From NCBI RefSeq assembly GCF_019336435.1, contig NZ_JAHWXQ010000001.1, forward strand, positions 372,001 through 436,000: a DNA stretch of 64,000 nt. The letters are read 5' to 3'. This document shows positions 8,776 to 17,367 of this stretch, in pieces (within the stretch, counting starts at the first letter, position 1; each line of letters starts with the position of its first letter). The position numbers and the translations under genes are program-made. This DNA comes from Pontibacter populi (GTDB taxonomy: Bacteria; Bacteroidota; Bacteroidia; Cytophagales; Hymenobacteraceae). The notes beneath the pieces were generated by a model that saw nothing but the letters and a program-made list of their open reading frames with translations, was not told where the DNA came from and did not search any database.

Positions 8776-9933
8776 TTATACTTTACGTAGTGCCTGCTCC
8801 AGGTCTTTAATGAGGTAATCCGGGTCTTCAAGACCGATAAAGAAACGAATCATGTTAAAAGGCAGGCTCGACTTATAGTTGCCAGTGTTATAAGATGCGG
8901 CGACCGGGTAAATCAGCGACTCGTGCCCTCCCCATGAAGCCGCCATTAAAAAATGTTTCAGGCTGTCGCAGAACAAATCTATTTTGGCGATGTCGTCAGT
9001 TTTAAGGGTAATAGTAAACTGGCCTGTGTTGCTGCGCATCTGCTTTTGCGCAAGCTCGTACTGCGGGTTATTTTCTATGAATGGCGAAAGTATCTGTTCT
9101 ACCTTAGGATGTTGGCTCAGGTACTCCACTACTTTTCGGGTAGAGGCAGCTATACGGTCCATACGTACCGGTAGGGTACGCAGACCACGTATCAGCAGCC
9201 AGGCTGCGTGCGGATCGAGTACGGCACCCAGCGTCATATACTCCTGCACAAATATTTTATTTATCGTCTCGTACTTCCCGCAAATTATGCCACCCATCAC
9301 ATCAGAATGACCACCTATGTATTTTGTGCAGGAATGTACCACTAAATCTACGCCCATGGCCAGGGGGTTCTGGTAAAGCGGTGTTGCAAAGCTGTTATCT
9401 ATAATGGTACTGCAGTTATGAGCACGGGCAATGGCAACTATAGCTTCAATATCCTGCAGTTCAAAGGTAAACGAGTTAGGACTTTCAAGGTACAGCAGTG
9501 TAGTATTTGGCTTCAGCGCATTCTTATAGTTGCTGGCATCCGTTCCGTCCACCATGGTTACTTCAACACCAAAGCGTGGCAGAAAAGACTTCATTAGGGT
9601 ATTGGTCCAAGAGTAAGGCTTTTTAACACAAACCACATGGTCGCCGGCCTTAACCTGCGAGAGTACCGCTGCCGATACTGCCGCAATGCCACTGCCAAAA
9701 GCAATGGCATGCTCTGCCCCTTCCAGCGCTGCCATCTTTTTTTCGAGTATGGTTATGGTTGGGTTATTGCCCCGCGTGTAGAAGTATACATCCGATTCAT
9801 TCTTCAGCATTTCGCGCATTTCAGCCACCGTTTTGCAGGCAAAATTGCTGGTTTGAATAATGGGCGGCGCTACAGCATTAAAGTATAGTTCGCGGTCTTC
9901 GCCAAGTTCGTTCAGGATGTAGGAAAGCTCCAT
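8776..9933 (-). CDS. Cys/Met-metabolism PLP-dependent trans-sulfuration enzyme
   Basis: 385 residues, ATG start. Fold-type I PLP enzyme of the cystathionine gamma-synthase / cystathionine lyase / methionine gamma-lyase family: Y-F-Y-T-R-G-N-N-P-T near residue 52 (phosphate/PLP-binding Tyr-Arg), the glycine-rich AFGSGIAAVSA, E-S-P-N-S around 150, D-N-S-F-A-T-P (Asp pairing with the pyridine nitrogen), and the Schiff-base Lys in HSCTKYIGGHSD. The C-terminus has the S-L-I-Y-P-V-A substrate-binding segment. Which reaction it performs (synthase, beta-lyase or gamma-lyase) cannot be decided from sequence alone. Monocistronic, convergent with nothing. Confidence 0.88.
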   Translation of the reverse strand: MELSYILNELGEDRELYFNAVAPPIIQTSNFACKTVAEMREMLKNESDVYFYTRGNNPTITILEKKMAALEGAEHAIAFGSGIAAVSAAVLSQVKAGDHVVCVKKPYSWTNTLMKSFLPRFGVEVTMVDGTDASNYKNALKPNTTLLYLESPNSFTFELQDIEAIVAIARAHNCSTIIDNSFATPLYQNPLAMGVDLVVHSCTKYIGGHSDVMGGIICGKYETINKIFVQEYMTLGAVLDPHAAWLLIRGLRTLPVRMDRIAASTRKVVEYLSQHPKVEQILSPFIENNPQYELAQKQMRSNTGQFTITLKTDDIAKIDLFCDSLKHFLMAASWGGHESLIYPVAASYNTGNYKSSLPFNMIRFFIGLEDPDYLIKDLEQALRKV

Positions 9934-10140
9934 AATTTATAGTTTGTCTTGCTCCTTCCCTAATACTATCATGCAGTTTTTATAGTTGCTTACAAGCTCA
10001 AATTCAGGCATTTACACATTCATCAAAAATAATTTTAACAATCATATAACTCATTGATTGACAGTGTTTTAATTTCATTATTTAGCACCAAAAACCTGCA
10101 CTTTTTGCAACTGATACAGGCTCTGAAATGTTGAGTATAC

Positions 10141-11172
10141 ATGAAAGAGAAAGAAGAAGAAAACGTGGTAGCCTTATATGCCGGAGAGCAGCAACCCGAC
10201 GTTCAGGAGTGGCAAAAATCCATCCCTGCGCAAGTGTTTCTGAATTACTTTTTTGCAATAAATTACCATATAAAAAACACAGCAGGTAACGGCCTGGATC
10301 AGCTCTCGTTTTTTAAAGAAGCTAAACCAGAACTTACTGAAAAAGATACTGAAGCTATAAAACGGCTGTTGCTTAATAGCTGGAGTACAGAGTATGCCTT
10401 GCGCGCTACTGCTGAGCTTGGCGATGAAGCTTATATGCGCAATGCCCTGCACTGGACTTTCCCGCAGGCGTACTACACCGTGTTTGCCGGGCTGCAGGCT
10501 TTTATGCGTACGTGTGGTATTAATACCAACAGCGATGCACTTGTATTGCGCGAGGCGGGACGCCTGGTAGTTAAAAACGCTTATCCGCATGCCATCAGCT
10601 TTTATGCGTCCGGTCATTTCGACGATTTTAATGTGCACCGTTTGCCGCTGGCGCATTATAAGCCGGGCTTGCAGATTGCAGGCAAAGAGCTGGAGGCACA
10701 GGCACAGATCGGGCAGTTTCTGCGCACTACCCGCCGCATGAAAGCGAAGGCTGTTCGTCAGTTCGTGCAGGGTAATACTAATACAGCTATCCGAAGTGGA
10801 AAGACAGGTGAGATATTGCAGAAATTTGGGCCACAGCATTGGCAGCAGCTAACCTGGCGTATTGGGTACACTACCTTGTTCGATCTGATGGCAAGATTGC
10901 GTATTTCCAGCTCTCACCGTGAGATTGAGCGTTTTGTGCAGGCTGAGATCGATTTCAAGTTATTCCATGAGTCGCTGTTGGAAATTGTGAGCTACCTGAA
11001 TGGTATACACGAAGCGTATATTGCACAGGCTCTGGGTATTGAACAGTACGAAGCCTTTGTTAAGGAATTACCAAAGCATCTGCAGGAATCTTTTGTGGCA
11101 GCCAGGTTGCAGCAAACTATAAACCCACTACTCCGCCCCGACGAAGATTACCAACTCGGAGCAGCAGCATAA
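10141..11172 (+). CDS. hypothetical protein, helical, unrecognised
   Basis: 343 residues starting MKEKEEENVVALYAG; the ATG is the first in frame. No signal peptide or clear membrane segment, so probably cytoplasmic. It is mostly alpha-helical with many aromatics. Two basic patches (F-L-R-T-T-R-R-M-K-A-K-A around 190-202) and a His/Tyr-rich centre (A-L-H-W-T-F-P-Q-A-Y-Y) could be ligand-binding, but I match them to no family. Ordinary base composition and codon use speak for a resident gene. Flanked by its own terminator and a 200-bp AT-rich upstream region (9934-10140) with no recognisable promoter. No function is proposed. Confidence 0.75.
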   Translation: MKEKEEENVVALYAGEQQPDVQEWQKSIPAQVFLNYFFAINYHIKNTAGNGLDQLSFFKEAKPELTEKDTEAIKRLLLNSWSTEYALRATAELGDEAYMRNALHWTFPQAYYTVFAGLQAFMRTCGINTNSDALVLREAGRLVVKNAYPHAISFYASGHFDDFNVHRLPLAHYKPGLQIAGKELEAQAQIGQFLRTTRRMKAKAVRQFVQGNTNTAIRSGKTGEILQKFGPQHWQQLTWRIGYTTLFDLMARLRISSSHREIERFVQAEIDFKLFHESLLEIVSYLNGIHEAYIAQALGIEQYEAFVKELPKHLQESFVAARLQQTINPLLRPDEDYQLGAAA

Positions 11173-11200
11173 GCTTTTCCATTTTACTTATATTCCCCGG

Positions 11201-11236
11201 AACTCCTGCAGGTTTATACTTGCAGGAGTTTTTTTT
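11201..11236 (+). terminator. terminator of the 343-residue hypothetical gene
   Basis: Stem AACTCCTGCAGG / CTTGCAGGAGTT and a run of eight Ts, 28 bp after the stop. Confidence 0.88.
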
Positions 11237-11263
11237 GTCCAGTGGGTAAGTTGGGTTGGCAAG

Positions 11264-11730
11264 AGTAACCCACCCCTACCCCTCCCGAGAAGGGTTTTTC
11301 TGCCTTAGCTATAGTTTGGCTTTTTAGCCCTATAGTCAGCCTATTCTACCGCAAGTTTTCAACTTGTGGTTTTGTATGGCGTTGAGTTTTCAACTCAACT
11401 GGCACGGCAGGGACAAGAATTGTCTGAATCAGGATTTACAGAATTAATGGATGTACAGGATGAAAACATTGCTATAGTTGGAGGAAAAGTTTTATAGTTT
11501 CGGTGGTCCAACCACCCCTTTACCCCTCCTTGTCTAAGGCAGGAAGCTTTTAGGTTACTGCTATAGTTGAGGCTATAGTTCTATAGTTAGTGTTTCAACA
11601 CCCCTATAGTCCCCTCAAAGGGACTATTGCTTCAATTGCTATAGTTTAGGCTATAGTTCTAAAGTTATAGTTGGTCATCCCCTACCCCCTTCCAAGGGGA
11701 CTTTGCTGTAATGCTATAGTTGGCAACTAT
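11264..11730 (+). repeat. partial composite hairpin repeat (modules C, F, G, B, D, E)
   Basis: Gene-free stretch 11237-11853. It contains module C (11264-11295, CCCACCCCTACCCCTCCCG), F (11340-11410, hairpins CAAGTTTTCAACTTG and GTTGAGTTTTCAACTCAAC), G (11420-11465, CTGAATCAGGATTTACAG), B (11505-11552), D (11590-11630) and E (11673-11710), separated by CTATAGTT-rich spacers. The terminal element A is absent. I see no gene or clear promoter in the AT-rich 11740-11853 before lysS. Confidence 0.7.
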
Positions 11731-11853
11731 AGTTTTATAGCTAACCATCCAGCTATTTAACAATTAACTATCAGCAATTAACTTTTTAAAGCTGCCGATT
11801 ATTTAGCAATTTTGCAGCTTGATTTTTAGACATCAATTTTAGTATAGAATCGC

Positions 11854-13380
11854 ATGCAACTAAGCGAACAGGAACTGCGCCGCCGCCATGAGCGCGAAGA
11901 GCTGGAGAAAATGGGCATCAACCCATATCCATCTGAAACATTTGACGTTACGGCAACAGCCAAAGAGATAAAGGAGAACTTTGACAAGGAAAAGAACAAT
12001 TACCAGGAAGTAACGCTGGCCGGCCGACTGATGAGCCGCCGCATTATGGGTAAAGCTTCTTTTGCTGAGCTAATGGACAGCACCGGTCGTATCCAGATCT
12101 ATGTATCGAGAGATGACATTGCACCAGGCGAAGACAAAGAGATGTATAACACCGTGTTCAAGAAAATGCTGGACATCGGTGACTTTATCGGCGTGAAAGG
12201 CTATGCTTTTATAACGCAGGTGGGTGAGATTTCGGTGCATGTGACTGAGCTTACTGTGCTTACCAAATCGCTGCGCCCATTGCCTATAGTTAAGCGCGAA
12301 GTAGATGAGAACGGTGTAGAGCACGTGTACGATGCCTTCAGCGATCCTGAACTGCGCTACCGCCAGCGCTATGTGGACCTTATCGTTAACCCGCATGTGC
12401 GTGAGACATTTAAGAAGCGTACGCAACTGGTAAGTACCATGCGTAACTTCCTGTCAGAGAAAGGTTACCTGGAAGTAGAAACGCCAATTCTGCAGCCTAT
12501 CCATGGTGGCGCGGCGGCCCGTCCGTTTAAAACGCACCACAATACCCTGGACATGACTCTGTACCTGCGTATTGCTAACGAACTATACCTGAAGCGCCTT
12601 ATAGTTGGTGGTTTTGATGGAGTATTCGAGTTTGCAAAAGACTTCCGTAACGAAGGCATGAGCCGTTTCCATAACCCGGAGTTTACGGTAATGGAGCTTT
12701 ACGTTACCTACAAAGACTATAACTGGATGATGGAGCTGGTAGAGGAAATGGTAGAGAAAGTTGCCCTTGCCCTGCACGGTAAAACTGAAGTTCAGGTGGG
12801 TGAGAACCTGATCAACTTTGCCCGCCCTTGGAAGCGCTACACGATGTACGAAGCCATCGAGCACTTCACCAAGATCGATATCTCGAACATGGAAGAGCCG
12901 GAACTACGCCAGGCTGCTCAGCAACTTGGTATCCATGTAGATCCAACGATGGGTAAAGCCAAGATCATTGATGAGATATTCGGTGAAACTGCAGAGCCTT
13001 ATTTAATACAGCCGACCTTTATCACAGATTACCCTGTAGAAATGAGCCCGCTGGCTAAGAAGCACCGCAGCAAGCCAGGTCTGGTAGAGCGTTTCGAGGC
13101 GATCTGTAACGGTAAAGAAATTTGCAACGCCTTCTCTGAACTGAACGACCCTGTAGACCAGCGCGCCCGCTTTGAGGAGCAACTGGAACTGGCAAAACGC
13201 GGTGACGTAGAGGCGATGGCCCTTGACGAAGATTTCCTGCGTGCACTGGAGTATGGTATGCCGCCAACTGCCGGTTTAGGAGTAGGTATAGATCGCCTTT
13301 CTATGATCATGACCAACTCTAACTCTATTCAGGATGTGCTGTTCTTCCCGCAGATGAAGCCGGAGAAAAAAGACGAGTAG
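11854..13380 (+). CDS. lysS: lysyl-tRNA synthetase, class II
   Basis: 508 residues, ATG start. Charges tRNA-Lys in the cytoplasm. It has the N-terminal OB-fold anticodon-binding domain (about 55-180, with [15 protein letters not shown]), then the class II catalytic core: motif 1 region around [17 protein letters not shown], motif 2 [14 protein letters not shown], and motif 3 G-L-G-V-G-I-D-R-L near the C-terminus. Length matches bacterial LysRS (about 490-510). Single gene, followed by a bidirectional terminator. Confidence 0.97.
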   Translation: MQLSEQELRRRHEREELEKMGINPYPSETFDVTATAKEIKENFDKEKNNYQEVTLAGRLMSRRIMGKASFAELMDSTGRIQIYVSRDDIAPGEDKEMYNTVFKKMLDIGDFIGVKGYAFITQVGEISVHVTELTVLTKSLRPLPIVKREVDENGVEHVYDAFSDPELRYRQRYVDLIVNPHVRETFKKRTQLVSTMRNFLSEKGYLEVETPILQPIHGGAAARPFKTHHNTLDMTLYLRIANELYLKRLIVGGFDGVFEFAKDFRNEGMSRFHNPEFTVMELYVTYKDYNWMMELVEEMVEKVALALHGKTEVQVGENLINFARPWKRYTMYEAIEHFTKIDISNMEEPELRQAAQQLGIHVDPTMGKAKIIDEIFGETAEPYLIQPTFITDYPVEMSPLAKKHRSKPGLVERFEAICNGKEICNAFSELNDPVDQRARFEEQLELAKRGDVEAMALDEDFLRALEYGMPPTAGLGVGIDRLSMIMTNSNSIQDVLFFPQMKPEKKDE

Positions 13381-13400
13381 CTATAGTTGAACTATAAAAC

Positions 13401-13436
13401 AAAAAGTCCCTGCTAAACTATAGCAGGGACTTTTTT
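13401..13436. terminator. bidirectional terminator between lysS and a YtxH gene
   Basis: AAAAAGTCCCTGCTA / TAGCAGGGACTTTTTT stem with loop AACTA, so the apex reads CTAAACTATAG. A-tract on one side and T-tract on the other serve both convergent genes. Confidence 0.9.
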
Positions 13437-13453
13437 ATGAAGTTAGGTTTTAC

Positions 13454-14005
13454 TTATAAGCAGCGTTGCATGTTAGTACCACCTGTTGGTCCTAAAGCAG
13501 GATCATTGTACATGGTATTAACTTCTGAGCTACTCTGGCTGGTTAAATTATTATAATCGCTGCTTGTGTGGCTCTTACTCTTACTCGTCCAGGATGTAAC
13601 TTTTCCTTTTGTACTTCTAAAGCTCTTGCTTACTTTATTACTTAATGTAGTAGCTGAATTCCGAACCTGCTTACGGAGGTCTTTTCCTTTTTCGGGAGCA
13701 AGCAGGATGCCCGCTAAAACGCCAACACTTGCACCGGCAAGTACACCTGCCACTACCTGACCACCGGAAACTCCTTTACGCTTCGAGGTATGAGAAACAG
13801 ATTTACCGGTTCTACTGGTTTCAGTTGACCTTCCGCCAAGCCCTTGGCCTTCATGTCCCCAATCATCATTATAAGGAGTACGGGATGTATGACTTCCGGT
13901 ATTTGCAGTTGATGTTACATCAGATTGTCTCATCTGCCGCACATTGGCATTTGTATAGTTGGTTTTATTTTCTCCAAGGCTTCTGCATTCCAGGGTTGTT
14001 TTCAT
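13454..14005 (-). CDS. YtxH domain protein (long N-terminal tail)
   Basis: 183 residues. A hydrophilic Ser/Thr-rich N-terminal 75 residues precedes the YtxH core V-L-A-G-A-S-V-G-V-L-A-G-I-L-L-A-P-E-K-G-K-D-L-R, a short glycine-rich hydrophobic helix followed by the A-P-x-x-G signature. The basic Ser-rich C-terminal half resembles the apolipophorin-like coil of such proteins. Family members are small general-stress proteins with one weak membrane segment. First of three YtxH genes on this strand; the gap to the next (14006-14223) holds a terminator, so it is probably transcribed separately. Confidence 0.82.
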   Translation of the reverse strand: MKTTLECRSLGENKTNYTNANVRQMRQSDVTSTANTGSHTSRTPYNDDWGHEGQGLGGRSTETSRTGKSVSHTSKRKGVSGGQVVAGVLAGASVGVLAGILLAPEKGKDLRKQVRNSATTLSNKVSKSFRSTKGKVTSWTSKSKSHTSSDYNNLTSQSSSEVNTMYNDPALGPTGGTNMQRCL

Positions 14006-14106
14006 AGTTATGGGGTTTAAAGTTGTGTTAAAATGAGTAAACGCATCGTGCTGCTTAATTAGTATAAACGTAGCCCTTTACCCTAAAGTTAGAAACGCAT
14101 AAAAAC

Positions 14107-14138
14107 AAAGCGCCCGCTCCGGATAGAGCAGGCGCTTT
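14107..14138 (-). terminator. terminator of the second YtxH gene
   Basis: Stem AAAGCGCC(C)GCTC / GAGC(A)GGCGCTTT with a short loop, downstream of the 14224-14553 gene. Confidence 0.8.
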
Positions 14139-14223
14139 ATAAGTGTGCAACACTAAATGCGGTTACCTCAGCGAGCTGGTAAGCTCCAGCAACAATCTTT
14201 ACCGGTGCACAGAGTTAGATGTA

Positions 14224-14553
14224 TTAAGCATTTCCGCCAGTAGCAGAACCACCGGTTGAGCTGTTGCCACCAGTTGTGCCGGATTTCTGAGAACCTGAAG
14301 TAGTAGAGCCAGATCCTGACATACCAGACTTCATTTCACCAAATTTATCCATAGCACCGGCGCTCATGTTCTTGATCTCATCCAGCCCAGTCTGAAGATT
14401 TTTCTCCAAGTCTTTGCTCATTTTAGAAGCCCATTTCTTAACACTTGTTCTTGTAACTTCACCAGTGTCTGGGGCCATCATTAAACCAGCAATAACACCA
14501 GCGCTGGCACCAGCCAGAAGTGCTAATATTATTTTACCGCTATTGTCCTTCAT
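14224..14553 (-). CDS. YtxH domain protein
   Basis: 109 residues. Starts MKDNSGKIILALLAGASAG and contains the hydrophobic glycine-zipper helix and M-A-P-D-T-G-E-V-T-R, the YtxH core, at the extreme N-terminus. A short amphipathic helix follows, then a low-complexity Gly/Ser/Thr tail (last about 35 residues). Presumably a small membrane-associated stress protein. It is paralogous to both neighbours and lies about 155 bp from the upstream YtxH-CsbD gene, with AT-rich DNA between. Confidence 0.82.
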   Translation of the reverse strand: MKDNSGKIILALLAGASAGVIAGLMMAPDTGEVTRTSVKKWASKMSKDLEKNLQTGLDEIKNMSAGAMDKFGEMKSGMSGSGSTTSGSQKSGTTGGNSSTGGSATGGNA

Positions 14554-14708
14554 AGTCGTATTTTTATTTAAGATTAATATAGTTTTTAACTATTAATTGT
14601 TCGTGCCTTGATAACGTCTAAATATAGTATTTAGTTATATCTTTAGTATAGAATATACTTATAATTCTAATAAAGGCACAAAAATCTTATGCAGTTATGC
14701 TTAAACGA

Positions 14709-15110
14709 CTATTTTAAACTGTTACGGATGTTATCAATCATGCTAACGATGTCTTCTTTCGTTTTACCTAACTTGATCTGAAGGCGGCCAAACAGTTCAT
14801 CTTCTTTGCCCTCCGCATAGGTCAGATCCTCTTCGGTAAGCTCAGCATAATTCTGCTTTAACTGTCCTTTTACATCGTCCCAGGTGCCGTGCATAACCAG
14901 ACTGCTGCCTGCACCAGTTGTGCCGGATTTCTCCAGTTTGCTCATCCAGTTTTTCATGGTTCTTTCCATGTCTTCGCCAGCTTTTGTAAGGCTGCGCTTA
15001 ACGCTGTCGCGTGTTGTTTGTCCGTTGTCCGGGGCTAGCAGAATACCTGCAACAATGCCCGCACCAATACCTGATAGTGTCGCTAAAAGGATCTTTCCGT
15101 TCTTATCCAT
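14709..15110 (-). CDS. YtxH-CsbD fusion stress protein
   Basis: 133 residues. N-terminal YtxH core (residues 1-35: G-A-G-I-V-A-G-I-L-L-A-P-D-N-G), a coil (36-70), then a CsbD domain (about 75-130: G-T-W-D-D-V-K-G-Q-L-K-Q ... L-T-Y-A-E-G-K-E-D-E-L-F-G-R-L-Q). CsbD proteins are small general-stress proteins. Having both on one chain suggests the CsbD part is tethered through the YtxH helix. First gene of the minus-strand group; the ATG is at 15108-15110. Confidence 0.85.
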   Translation of the reverse strand: MDKNGKILLATLSGIGAGIVAGILLAPDNGQTTRDSVKRSLTKAGEDMERTMKNWMSKLEKSGTTGAGSSLVMHGTWDDVKGQLKQNYAELTEEDLTYAEGKEDELFGRLQIKLGKTKEDIVSMIDNIRNSLK

Positions 15111-15315
15111 TTTTTATTTTTGTGAGGTTTTAAGTATATGTGAAGGTGCCGGACGAGCCAGCCAACTCCTACTTGAATTTAATGGCGTATACTCCTACAA
15201 TTAGTTGTAATTTCGCGCTTCAGTTTACATACGGCAACCTTACTTGTTAGTTAGCTTAAGTATAAACACCAGCGTTACTGAACCCGATAAATACTTACTC
15301 TTAAACCTTAGTACT

Positions 15316-15552
15316 ATGAAAAAATCTGTAGCAACACTCGCTATATTCTGCCTGGGCGCCTTTTTCGCATGCAAAACCACCGAAGAACAAACCGCCTGTA
15401 TCGACCCCACAAAAATTAACCCCGATGGCATCTGCACCATGCAGTACGACCCTGTTTGCGGCTGCGACAACAAAACGTACGGCAATGCCTGCGTTGCCAA
15501 CAACGCCGGCGTTATATCTTACACAAAAGGCGAATGCCCAACCCAGAACTAG
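15316..15552 (+). CDS. Kazal-type protease-inhibitor-like lipoprotein
   Basis: 78 residues from the ATG at 15316, chosen because it opens a lipoprotein signal peptide ([19 protein letters not shown], lipid-modified Cys at residue 19). The open frame upstream is probably not translated. The mature part holds a single Kazal domain: C-x(n)[20 protein letters not shown], with six Cys in Kazal spacing and the V-C-G-x-D-x-x-T-Y signature. Probably an envelope-anchored serine protease inhibitor. Short gap (22 bp) to the cupin gene suggests co-transcription. Confidence 0.85.
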   Translation: MKKSVATLAIFCLGAFFACKTTEEQTACIDPTKINPDGICTMQYDPVCGCDNKTYGNACVANNAGVISYTKGECPTQN

Positions 15553-15574
15553 GTCAAACTATAGCAGCTGAAAG

Positions 15575-15946
15575 ATGAGCGAGAAAAAATACATCAAGCA
15601 GACCAAACCGTTCCGGGTGCCTACCACTGATGGCAAACTTATAGAAGAACACTTCGGGCACGCCTCTACCCGCACCGATGCCTTTAGTGTTGCCCACATG
15701 ATTGCACCACCGCACTGGAGCGAACCGCACCAAACCCCGGATTTTGACGAGATAACTATAGTTACCCGCGGCCGGAAACTTATTGAGATAGATGGTGAGG
15801 AAGTAGAAGTAAAAGCCGGAGAAACGATCCTTATAAAAGCAGGTACCCGCATCCGTTACGCTAACCCGTACGACGAAGAAACCGAATACTGGTCTGTCTG
15901 CATTCCAGCCTTCGATATCAGTGCTGTGCACCGCGAGGATGCTTGA
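15575..15946 (+). CDS. cupin-domain protein
   Basis: 123 residues, cytoplasmic. Single cupin barrel: motif 1 around H-W-S-E-P-H-Q-T-P-D-F-D-E-I-T-I-V-T-R-G and motif 2 P-Y-D-E-E-T-E-Y-W-S-V. Of the usual metal ligands a His and a Glu of motif 1 are present, but the motif-2 His is missing, so metal binding is uncertain. Lies just behind the Kazal lipoprotein and is followed by a strong terminator. The substrate is unknown. Confidence 0.82.
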   Translation: MSEKKYIKQTKPFRVPTTDGKLIEEHFGHASTRTDAFSVAHMIAPPHWSEPHQTPDFDEITIVTRGRKLIEIDGEEVEVKAGETILIKAGTRIRYANPYDEETEYWSVCIPAFDISAVHREDA

Positions 15947-16001
15947 TTTGAAGCAGTAGAGATTTGGGAATGTGAGGTTGCTCCGGACAACTATAGAATA
16001 C

Positions 16002-16038
16002 AAAAAAGCCGCTGCTATAGTTTAGCAGCGGCTTTTTT
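16002..16038 (+). terminator. terminator after the cupin gene
   Basis: AAAAAAGCCGCTGCTA / TAGCAGCGGCTTTTTT-type stem. The apex CTATAGTTTAG is the reverse complement of the lysS terminator apex. Confidence 0.88.
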
Positions 16039-16039
16039 C

Positions 16040-16375
16040 GATATTATTCTGCCGCCAATTTGAGCGCAGCGCTAACTGGTGGTCAAATATGGCAGCTAGT
16101 TTGTAACTGGTTTTGCTTTGGAAAAGCAAGGACAACTATGACCCCAACTATAGAACTATAGATCCAGATTCCAACTATAAATCAAAGTCCTCTTTTGAGA
16201 GGGGCTGAGGACGACAAACTGCTACTATGAAACTATAATCTCAGCTATTGCTGTAACTATAAATCTACTCCACTATACTTTTCTGGTCACGCAGAACGCC
16301 AGTTACAAACTGGCTCTAAGCAAAACCACAAGTTACGCTAACGCTAAACTTGCGGTATCTAAGAACAACTATAAA
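16040..16375. repeat. gene-free region with degenerate hairpin modules
   Basis: No gene visible. Contains a GAGCGCAGCGCT palindrome (near 16062), two inversely oriented 'AGTTTGTAACTGG' / 'CCAGTTACAAACT' F-like arms (about 16098 and 16298), a C/B-like remnant (about 16186-16212), an ACTTGCGG remnant near 16350, and several AACTATAG copies. Confidence 0.5.
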
Positions 16376-16412
16376 ACAAAAATGCCCGGCTAAACTATAG
16401 CCGGGCATTTTT
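16376..16412 (-). terminator. terminator of fabI
   Basis: AAAAATGCCCGGCTA / TAGCCGGGCATTTTT stem with loop AACTA; again a CTAAACTATAG apex. Confidence 0.88.
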
Positions 16413-16465
16413 ATATTTCAGGGTGCAAAGATCATTTGCTAACCTTCACACTCCAGATTTTCAAA

Positions 16466-17278
16466 TTACTTAGAGATCATCTCCACGATATCTTCTGAGA
16501 TACCCATCGTAGAGAAGCCACCGTCGTGCATCAGGTTCTGCATGGTAACGTAACGGGTTAGGTCAGAGAACAGCGTAACGCAATAGTCAGCGCAGGCATC
16601 AGCCGGGGCGTTACCAAGCGGCGACATTTTATCAGCATACTCGAAGAACGCATCGAAACCACCTACACCAGTACCGGCTGTAGTTTTAGTCGGTGACTGC
16701 GACACCGTGTTTACACGTACTTTTTTGGCACGGCCTAAACGGTAGCCATAGTTACGGGCAATAGATTCCAGCACTGCCTTGGCATGCGACATGTCGGTAT
16801 AATCAGGGAATACACGCTGCGCTGCAATGTATGACAGGGCAACTATAGAACCCCACTCGCTCATGGCATCCTGCTTTTCAGCTACGTGCATTACTTTGTG
16901 GAAAGAGATAGCCGAAATGTCCAGCGTTTTCAGGAACCACTCGTAGTTCAGGTCGCCATAAGACTTACCTTTACGGATGTTCGGGCTCATACCAATTGAG
17001 TGCAATACAAAGTCGATCTTGCCACCCAGAATTTCCTGTGCCTGTGTAAACAGGTTCTCCAGGTCCTCTACCGAAGTAGCATCAGCCGGAATGATCTGCG
17101 CGTTGCAGTGTTCCGCCAATTTATTGATCTCGCCCATACGCATTGCAATAGGTGCGTTCGTTAATACAAACTCCGCTCCTTCTTCATGCGCACGCATTGC
17201 TACTTTCCATGCGATAGATTTTTCATCCAGTGCACCGAATATGATTCCTCTTTTTCCTTTTAAAAGATTATATGACAT
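16466..17278 (-). CDS. fabI: enoyl-[acyl-carrier-protein] reductase, FabI type
   Basis: 270 residues. NADH-dependent reductase of the last step in the fatty-acid elongation cycle. It is an SDR-fold protein with the FabI-type glycine motif (G-I-I-F-G-A-L-D-E-K-S-I-A-W), D-A-T-S-V-E-D (adenine pocket), the H-S-I-G-M-S-P strand-4 motif, and the catalytic Tyr-x6-Lys in D-Y-T-D-M-S-H-A-K. S-Q-S-P-T-K-T in the substrate loop is the variant seen in Bacteroidota homologues. Length normal. Monocistronic: terminator below, and a gap of about 90 bp to recN, which ends before it starts. Confidence 0.93.
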   Translation of the reverse strand: MSYNLLKGKRGIIFGALDEKSIAWKVAMRAHEEGAEFVLTNAPIAMRMGEINKLAEHCNAQIIPADATSVEDLENLFTQAQEILGGKIDFVLHSIGMSPNIRKGKSYGDLNYEWFLKTLDISAISFHKVMHVAEKQDAMSEWGSIVALSYIAAQRVFPDYTDMSHAKAVLESIARNYGYRLGRAKKVRVNTVSQSPTKTTAGTGVGGFDAFFEYADKMSPLGNAPADACADYCVTLFSDLTRYVTMQNLMHDGGFSTMGISEDIVEMISK

Positions 17279-17367
17279 TTCTTTATCAAGTTAATATTGT
17301 TCCTTTTTCAGAATCCCCGCTAAAATAAGCAGTAGCAGGAATTACGTGGCAATATAGTAATATCTTA

